This document shows, piece after piece, positions 59,790 to 64,000 of a stretch of 64,000 bases of DNA. The stretch's first letter is position 1, and every line of letters starts with the position of its first letter. Source of the stretch: Ferrithrix thermotolerans DSM 19514. Its GTDB lineage: Bacteria > Actinomycetota > Acidimicrobiia > Acidimicrobiales > CAIXPF01. The notes under the pieces are model-generated. The model did no database searches, was not told where the DNA came from, and worked only from the letters and a program-made list of their open reading frames with translations. The position numbers and the translations under genes are program-made. The stretch lies in assembly GCA_945906305.1 (NCBI GenBank), contig CAMDQT010000013.1, positions 1-64,000 on the forward strand. Direction: 5' to 3'.

Positions 59790-60311
59790 CCTCAAGGTCT
59801 TGACCGTCTCGATTTGGTGAAACCGATCATCGCCCGGGTGAACGGCTTTGCTCTTGGTGGCGGCCTGGAGTTGGCGTTGGCCTGCGACATCATCGTGGCG
59901 GCTGACCATGTCGAACTCGGCCTGCCCGAACCTCGCCGGGGGCTGATCGCAGGGGCCATGGGCGTGCATCGGCTGCCCCGCCATATTCCCTATCACGTCG
60001 CCATGGGCCATCTGCTCACGGGTCGCCCCCTGAGCGCGGCGCGGGCCTACGACCTGGGTCTGGTGAACGAAGTCATGCCCTACGCCGAACTCGATCGCGC
60101 CGTGGACGCCTGGGTGGCGGACATCCTGGCCTGTTCCCCGGTGGCGGTTCGCGCCACCAAGCAGTCCGCGCTGAACGCCCTGCACCTTCCGCGGCGCGAA
60201 GCCCAGACCCTCGTCGCCCCCTGGGAAGCCCGCCGACGGGCAAGCCTCGATGCCAAGGAAGGCCCCCGCGCCTTCAGCGAGAAGCGAGCACCCCGCTGGA
60301 GCGGCAGCTGA
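59790..60311 (+). pseudogene. enoyl-CoA hydratase relic, N-terminal part lost
   Basis: The C-terminal two thirds of a crotonase-fold enzyme: VKPIIARVNGFALGGGLELALACDIIVAADHVELGLPEPRRGLIAGAMGVHRLPRHIP, including the second catalytic glutamate (LPEPRRG), and the tail KEGPRAFSEKRAPRWSGS. The frame is open upstream to 59418, but the roughly 90 residues with the first oxyanion loop (AGAGxxFxAGxD) are absent. In all three frames the bases from 59561 to 59789 show no crotonase or other recognisable sequence. A GTG at 59817 could start a 165-residue product, but without the first half no active site can form. Confidence 0.62.
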
Positions 60312-60356
60312 GCGCGCCACGGTTCAGACCGACGGCGAAGCGTCTGGCGGCGAGGC

Positions 60357-60376
60357 CATACCACCCGGTCGGTATG
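60357..60376. repeat. inverted repeat CATACC-N8-GGTATG
   Basis: Six-base inverted arms separated by eight bases, in the 66-base gap between the crotonase relic and the end of the hydrolase operon. It resembles a TetR-type operator more than a terminator, although no promoter would be expected between two converging ends. Confidence 0.3.
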
Positions 60377-60377
60377 C

Positions 60378-61064
60378 TCACGCCGTCAGCAACGCCGCCA
60401 GTTCAGTCGGGGCGGACAGCATCGGATAGTGCCCAGTTTCCAACTGGGCCCAGTTCGCGCCCAGCCGCTGCCAGGTTCGACGCTGGTGCGCCTCGGGTGG
60501 GTTGGCGGACTGTGTACAGCGCACCACAAGTGCCACCCACGCCATAGACCAGAACCGCTCGAGGTGCATCGGCTCGTTCATCGCTGCGACCGGGTGCGGG
60601 GTGTAACGCTCCAGAGCCCAGCTACGTAATGGCTCGTCGATATCGCGGAACAAGCGAGTCTCGGCGTCGTGGCGGGTCGGCCCCGCGGCGAGCTCGTTGC
60701 CGGTCACCGCGGGACGCGCCACGATGGCGTCGAGGCGTTCGCCGTTGTCGAGAGCCAACGCGTCGACGAACGCCAGCCGCCCGATCCGCTCCGAGGCCAA
60801 CTCTGCGGCCCGAGCGATCACCATCCCGCCGCAACTGGTGCCCACCAGGGTCACGTCACGAAGGTCCTCGTAGAACAACAACGCCGCGATCTCCGCCGCG
60901 TGGGTGTCGTTGGTGATCCCTGGTCGCAGGCTGGTTCGACGCTCGGCACACCCGTCGAGGGTCGGGGCGTACACGCGGTGACCGGCCGCGGTGAGCTGGG
61001 CCGACAAGGGCTGCCAGATCCATCCTCCCTGGTATGCACCATGGACCAAGACGTAGGTCGTCAT
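60378..61064 (-). CDS. alpha/beta hydrolase (esterase-like)
   Basis: A 228-residue alpha/beta hydrolase. YVLVHGAYQGGWIWQPLSAQLTAAGHRVYAPTLDGCAERR has the oxyanion region, VGTSCGGMVIARAAEL the nucleophile elbow with Ser77, and QLETGHYPMLSAPTELA the C-terminal histidine. This resembles the plant salicylic-acid-binding/methylesterase-like and bacterial YvaM-like group. The start is ATG 61064; the ORF track adds 24 residues overlapping the CocE gene. It is the last gene of a three-gene hydrolase operon. Confidence 0.92.
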   Translation of the reverse strand: MTTYVLVHGAYQGGWIWQPLSAQLTAAGHRVYAPTLDGCAERRTSLRPGITNDTHAAEIAALLFYEDLRDVTLVGTSCGGMVIARAAELASERIGRLAFVDALALDNGERLDAIVARPAVTGNELAAGPTRHDAETRLFRDIDEPLRSWALERYTPHPVAAMNEPMHLERFWSMAWVALVVRCTQSANPPEAHQRRTWQRLGANWAQLETGHYPMLSAPTELAALLTA

Positions 61065-61086
61065 CACTGAGCCTTTCCGGAACCGA

Positions 61087-62883
61087 TCAGCGCGGGATGA
61101 CCGGCAGTACCACCGCCGAAGGTCGATCGCGGTCATGGAAGACCTGCTGGTGGGCAGTCACCCCAGTGCTCCCCTCGCCAAAGGCCGCCCCGGTGTTGAG
61201 ATTACGGTCGAAGCGCGGAAAGTTCGATGAGCTGATTTCGAGACGGATGCGGTGGCCAGCGAGGAACACGTTGGACGTCGCCCAAAGATCGATAGTGAAA
61301 CGATAGGGCCGTTCAGGCTGCATCAGCTCGGCCACCTCCGCCGAGTCCCGATAGCGGGCCCGGATGATCCCGTCGAGCAGGTTCATGGCGTAACCGTCGG
61401 GCCGCACGTCGATCAGCTTGGCGGTGAAGTCGGTGTCCACCGCGCTCGAAGATGCCCACAACTCGACGCTGACTGGTCCGGTGATCTCCATAGGACGGGT
61501 CATCGGCTCCGAAGTGAACACCAAGACGTCGGGCCGTTCCTCGACGGGGCGTTGGTCCTGTACCCCCATGTCGATGATGAGGTTGTTGCCACCCAAGGAC
61601 GGAACCGGATCAGCCGGGTCGTAGCGGAACGCGTCGTGCGGTTCGTCGCCTGGCGGCAGCATCGACAGCACCCCATCGCCGTGGGCGGTGGCAGCGCGGC
61701 CAGCGCTGTGCAGGTACCAGCGCACGGCCCGCATGGCCGGTGGGGGCCAGTCAGCGAGGGACTGCCAGCGGTTCTCGCCCAGGGTGAAAACACTGACTGG
61801 CGGCTCCTCCATGATGCCGTTGTCGGCATCTTTGAGCCAATGGTCGAACCAGCGCAGCAGGATGTGGTTGAGGTCGATGAGGGCCTCGTCGCCGAAGTCG
61901 ATGTCGCCCGCACCTCGACTGCTCGGCACGCTGTAGGGCAACAGGTGCCCCCACGGCCCGATGATCAGCCGCTGACCGTTGCGGGCCACGGCATGCTCGC
62001 TGCGGTCTTTGACCGAGCGATACACGTTGGGACCACCTTCGGCAAAAATGTCATACCACGAGGTGACGTGCAGCATCGGCACGCTGACGCTGCGGGCGTG
62101 TCGGTTGACGTTGGCCCGATGCCAGTACGGACCATCCGCGGCGTTGGCGATGTGCTCGGCAAAGTACGGAGCGGTCTCCGCCAGCAAGTCCCCCCAATCC
62201 TTGATCGGCAGATGGGAGAACCACTCCGCGGTCAGCGGCGTGGTGAAGTTCAACCCGAGCGCGGTGCGCCGGATCTGGGCAAACTCACCATCCACATAGG
62301 ACATCACCTGATCGACGAGGTCGTCGCGCCCGGCGCGACGCAGGGTGTCGCGGCCCTTGAAGATGGCGTAGGGCACCATCCAGCCCCACAGCGACGCCCC
62401 ACCGGTGTGATAGATCCAGCTCTGGTGGTAGTCCGAGGACGCTGAGACGGGGGCCATGGCCCGCAGCGAGGGCGGCATCGGGTCGTTGCAGGCAATCAGG
62501 TACTGGGTGAGGCCAAGGTAGGACTGCCCGGTGGTACCGACGCGACCATCGGACCACGGCAGTCGGGCGGACCATTCCACAGCGTCGTAGCCATCGGCGG
62601 CTTCCTGGAAGATGGTGTCGTAGTCGCCTTCCGATGCGAAACGGCCCCGGCAGTCCTGGGTCACTGACACGTAGCCGTAGCGGGCGAAGAAGGTGTTGGG
62701 CCCGTTCGGATCGCTCGACCCTGCCTTCCCGTATGGCGTGCGCGACAACAGCACCGGGAAGCTGCCGGGCGCGTCGGGACGCACGATGTCGGCATAGAGG
62801 GTGACCCCGTCCCTGGTCGTCATGGGGACGTCGGTCTCGGTGACCACCCGGTACTGCCGGTGGGCGGGAGCGATAAGGGACAT
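61087..62883 (-). CDS. CocE/NonD family (peptidase S15-like) hydrolase
   Basis: A 598-residue alpha/beta hydrolase of the CocE/NonD family. MTTRDGVTLYADIVRPDAPGSFPVLLSRTPYGKAG and TQDCRGRFASEGDYDTIFQEAADGYDAVEWSARLPWSDGRVGTTGQSYLGLTQ contain the oxyanion tyrosine and the nucleophile Ser121. The C-terminal jelly-roll domain includes GPVSVELWASSSAVDTDFTAKLIDVRPDGYAMNLLDGIIRARYRDS and ISSSNFPRFDRNLNTG. It hydrolyses acyl esters or amides such as cocaine-type or glutaryl substrates. ATG 62883 is preceded by AGGAGGAACACC. It is the second of three genes, 28 bases after the esterase gene. Confidence 0.93.
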   Translation of the reverse strand: MSLIAPAHRQYRVVTETDVPMTTRDGVTLYADIVRPDAPGSFPVLLSRTPYGKAGSSDPNGPNTFFARYGYVSVTQDCRGRFASEGDYDTIFQEAADGYDAVEWSARLPWSDGRVGTTGQSYLGLTQYLIACNDPMPPSLRAMAPVSASSDYHQSWIYHTGGASLWGWMVPYAIFKGRDTLRRAGRDDLVDQVMSYVDGEFAQIRRTALGLNFTTPLTAEWFSHLPIKDWGDLLAETAPYFAEHIANAADGPYWHRANVNRHARSVSVPMLHVTSWYDIFAEGGPNVYRSVKDRSEHAVARNGQRLIIGPWGHLLPYSVPSSRGAGDIDFGDEALIDLNHILLRWFDHWLKDADNGIMEEPPVSVFTLGENRWQSLADWPPPAMRAVRWYLHSAGRAATAHGDGVLSMLPPGDEPHDAFRYDPADPVPSLGGNNLIIDMGVQDQRPVEERPDVLVFTSEPMTRPMEITGPVSVELWASSSAVDTDFTAKLIDVRPDGYAMNLLDGIIRARYRDSAEVAELMQPERPYRFTIDLWATSNVFLAGHRIRLEISSSNFPRFDRNLNTGAAFGEGSTGVTAHQQVFHDRDRPSAVVLPVIPR

Positions 62884-62911
62884 GGTGTTCCTCCTGGGTT
62901 GGAAACGCGGC

Positions 62912-63859
62912 TCAGGCCGACCCGATGCGGGCGGCCAACCAATCGTTGAGGTCACGGCGCGCCTGACGGGCCACCGGCGCACCGGGGGCGAAGCCCTCAA
63001 AGCCGTGGGGCGCGCCCGGATAGACGTGCAATTCCACCGCCACGCCACACTGGTTGAGCCGCTGGGCGTAGGCGACGTCCTCGTCGCAAAAGCCGTCGAG
63101 GGTGCCGACCATGATGTAGGTGGGGGGCAGGCCCGATAGGTCGGTGGCCCGCGACGGCGCGGCGGTGTAGGGCACGTCCGGCTGGCCGAACAACTCGCCG
63201 AGATAGGACGCCCAACCGAAGTGATTCGACGCGGGGTCCCATACCGGCACGTCCCAATTGGCGGTGACGCTGGTGCGGGAGTCGTCAATCATGGGGTAGA
63301 TCAGCAGTTGGTAGTCGATGGGGAACTCGGCGCGGTCGCGGACCAGCAGACCGAGCCCGGCGGCGAGGCCCCCACCCCCACTCGGACCGCCGATACCGAC
63401 CCGGCTGGAGTCGACCCCGATCTCCGCCCCGTGTTCCTTGACCCACTTGAGCCCCGCATAGCAGTCCTCCACCGGAGCGGGATAGGGGTGTTCTGGGGCC
63501 AGGCGGTACTGCACGGCCACGCCGACTACATCAAAACGCTGGCACCACCGGTCGAAGCGCAGGTCGTCCTGCTCTGGTGCGCCGAGGACGTACCCGCCGC
63601 CGTGGATCCAAAACAGACACGGCAGTTCGCCTTCGAGGCCTTTGCGGCGATGCACCCGCAGGCGCACGTCGGGGGCGCCGGGCGGACCGGCCACGGTGAT
63701 ATCGGTACGCGTCACCGCATCGGACAGTGGGACCTGGTCGTTCATCATCAGCCGATCGGCACGAATCTTGGCCAGGTTCGTGGCGTTCACCGAGCCGAGC
63801 CGCGGACCCTTCTCGATAGCGGCGCGGATCTCCGGGTCGTAGTACGGCTGTGCGTTCAT
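62912..63859 (-). CDS. alpha/beta hydrolase, HSL (GDXG) family esterase
   Basis: A 315-residue hydrolase. HGGG is at residues 86-89 (CLFWIHGGGYVLG), the nucleophile Ser160 lies in GIGGPSGGGGLAAGLG, the acid is in GTLDGFCDEDVAY and the histidine in PGAPHGFEGF. The start is ATG 63859; the ORF-track N-terminus is not coding-like. No clear ribosome site precedes it. It begins the hydrolase operon. It might share the substrate of the CocE enzyme, for example an ester or lactone released in steps. Confidence 0.9.
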   Translation of the reverse strand: MNAQPYYDPEIRAAIEKGPRLGSVNATNLAKIRADRLMMNDQVPLSDAVTRTDITVAGPPGAPDVRLRVHRRKGLEGELPCLFWIHGGGYVLGAPEQDDLRFDRWCQRFDVVGVAVQYRLAPEHPYPAPVEDCYAGLKWVKEHGAEIGVDSSRVGIGGPSGGGGLAAGLGLLVRDRAEFPIDYQLLIYPMIDDSRTSVTANWDVPVWDPASNHFGWASYLGELFGQPDVPYTAAPSRATDLSGLPPTYIMVGTLDGFCDEDVAYAQRLNQCGVAVELHVYPGAPHGFEGFAPGAPVARQARRDLNDWLAARIGSA

Positions 63860-63883
63860 GGCTATACCGTAGATCGCCCCGCT

Positions 63884-63901
63884 ACATACGTCTCGGTATG
63901 T
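63884..63901. promoter_or_regulatory. inverted repeat ACATAC-N6-GTATGT upstream of hydrolase operon
   Basis: Six-base perfect inverted arms with a six-base spacer, 25 to 42 bases before the ATG of the operon's first gene. The position suits an operator. No convincing -35/-10 pair was found. Confidence 0.35.
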
Positions 63902-63947
63902 TGGGACCCCGTGCACGGCGGGTCGGTGCCCGGCTCGCTCGCGGTGC

Positions 63948-64000
63948 TCAACCAGCCGCTCCAACCTGCAGGTGAGTGACGAACCACTCACGGGCCGCAG
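63948..64000 (-). CDS. possible C-terminus of a further minus-strand gene (partial)
   Basis: The last 16 codons of an open frame read AAREWFVTHLQVGAAG and stop at TGA 63950-63948. The REWFVTHL pattern is like the final helix of many alpha/beta hydrolases or dienelactone-hydrolase relatives. Too little is inside the window to be sure; the same bases also fit the ORF-track frame of the neighbouring esterase, which I judge non-coding beyond 63859. Confidence 0.35.
   Translation of the reverse strand, partial: AAREWFVTHLQVGAAG

Noticed and set aside
59148-60320. 390-residue minus-strand ORF crossing the crotonase relic and the start of the MFS gene.
   Set aside because: It combines the antisense of the crotonase part with an out-of-frame reading of the MFS gene; no domain is recognisable.

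Overview
The window is a high-GC, gene-dense stretch of bacterial chromosome in which about 58 protein genes are packed on both strands with very short spacers. Eight luciferase-like (F420/flavin-type) oxidoreductases, four CaiB/BaiF CoA-transferases, acyl-CoA dehydrogenases, a PaiB-type protein, an ACR3 pump, GTG/TTG starts and an LPRTG-anchored surface protein all point to an actinobacterium. The mix (many LLM and CaiB genes, no mycolate genes) fits a free-living Acidimicrobiia-like lineage, but that assignment is inference. I saw no rRNA, tRNA, CRISPR array, insertion sequence, phage gene or replication origin.

Layout. 1-7.9 kb: the start of an acyl-CoA dehydrogenase cut by the window edge, a PaiB-like protein, an acyl-CoA carboxyltransferase paired with a GrdB-like reductase protein, an F420-type oxidoreductase, a CaiB CoA-transferase, an MFS transporter and a small zinc-ribbon protein. 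8-16.5 kb: an IlvD-like dehydratase coupled to a nucleoside hydrolase, an ABC-2 transporter pair, a MaoC hydratase, a second CaiB enzyme, an internally deleted enoyl-CoA hydratase relic and an acetyl-CoA hydrolase-family CoA-transferase. 16.5-20 kb: a DUF2786 protein, then a compact arsenic locus (arsR divergent from arsI/cadI-acr3) with a clear operator-promoter. 20-32 kb: a Rieske oxygenase, quinone-reductase-like and SDR genes, a carboxymuconolactone decarboxylase-like protein, a Baeyer-Villiger monooxygenase relic, acyl-CoA dehydrogenases, an AHL-lactonase-like hydrolase, a 2-oxoglutarate/Fe oxygenase, an esterase and an enoyl-CoA hydratase/acyl-CoA dehydrogenase operon. 32-45 kb: PhyH oxygenase, DUF2079 membrane protein, SDR, an oxygenase cluster (FAD hydroxylase, TauD-like, VOC), several LLM enzymes and a third CaiB. 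45-64 kb: D-aminoacylase-like amidohydrolase, LPXTG protein, two LLM enzymes, a heterodimeric ABC exporter, SDR, a fourth CaiB, LLM, ThuA-like, MFS, an N-truncated enoyl-CoA hydratase relic, and a run of three alpha/beta-hydrolase-fold enzymes that may be part of a longer hydrolase cluster.

How it fits together. Most genes could serve the uptake, activation (CoA transfer), oxidation and hydrolytic cleavage of varied organic acids, esters, aromatics or terpenoid/steroid-like compounds. No single complete pathway can be traced, and several neighbours are unpaired (for example a carboxyltransferase without its biotin carboxylase). Only one classical DNA-binding regulator (ArsR) is present. Three relics of catabolic genes suggest ongoing turnover of this accessory catabolic content. 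I found no clear-cut undescribed system; the best leads are the carboxyltransferase/GrdB-like pair, the SDR that has lost its catalytic residues, and the relic genes.
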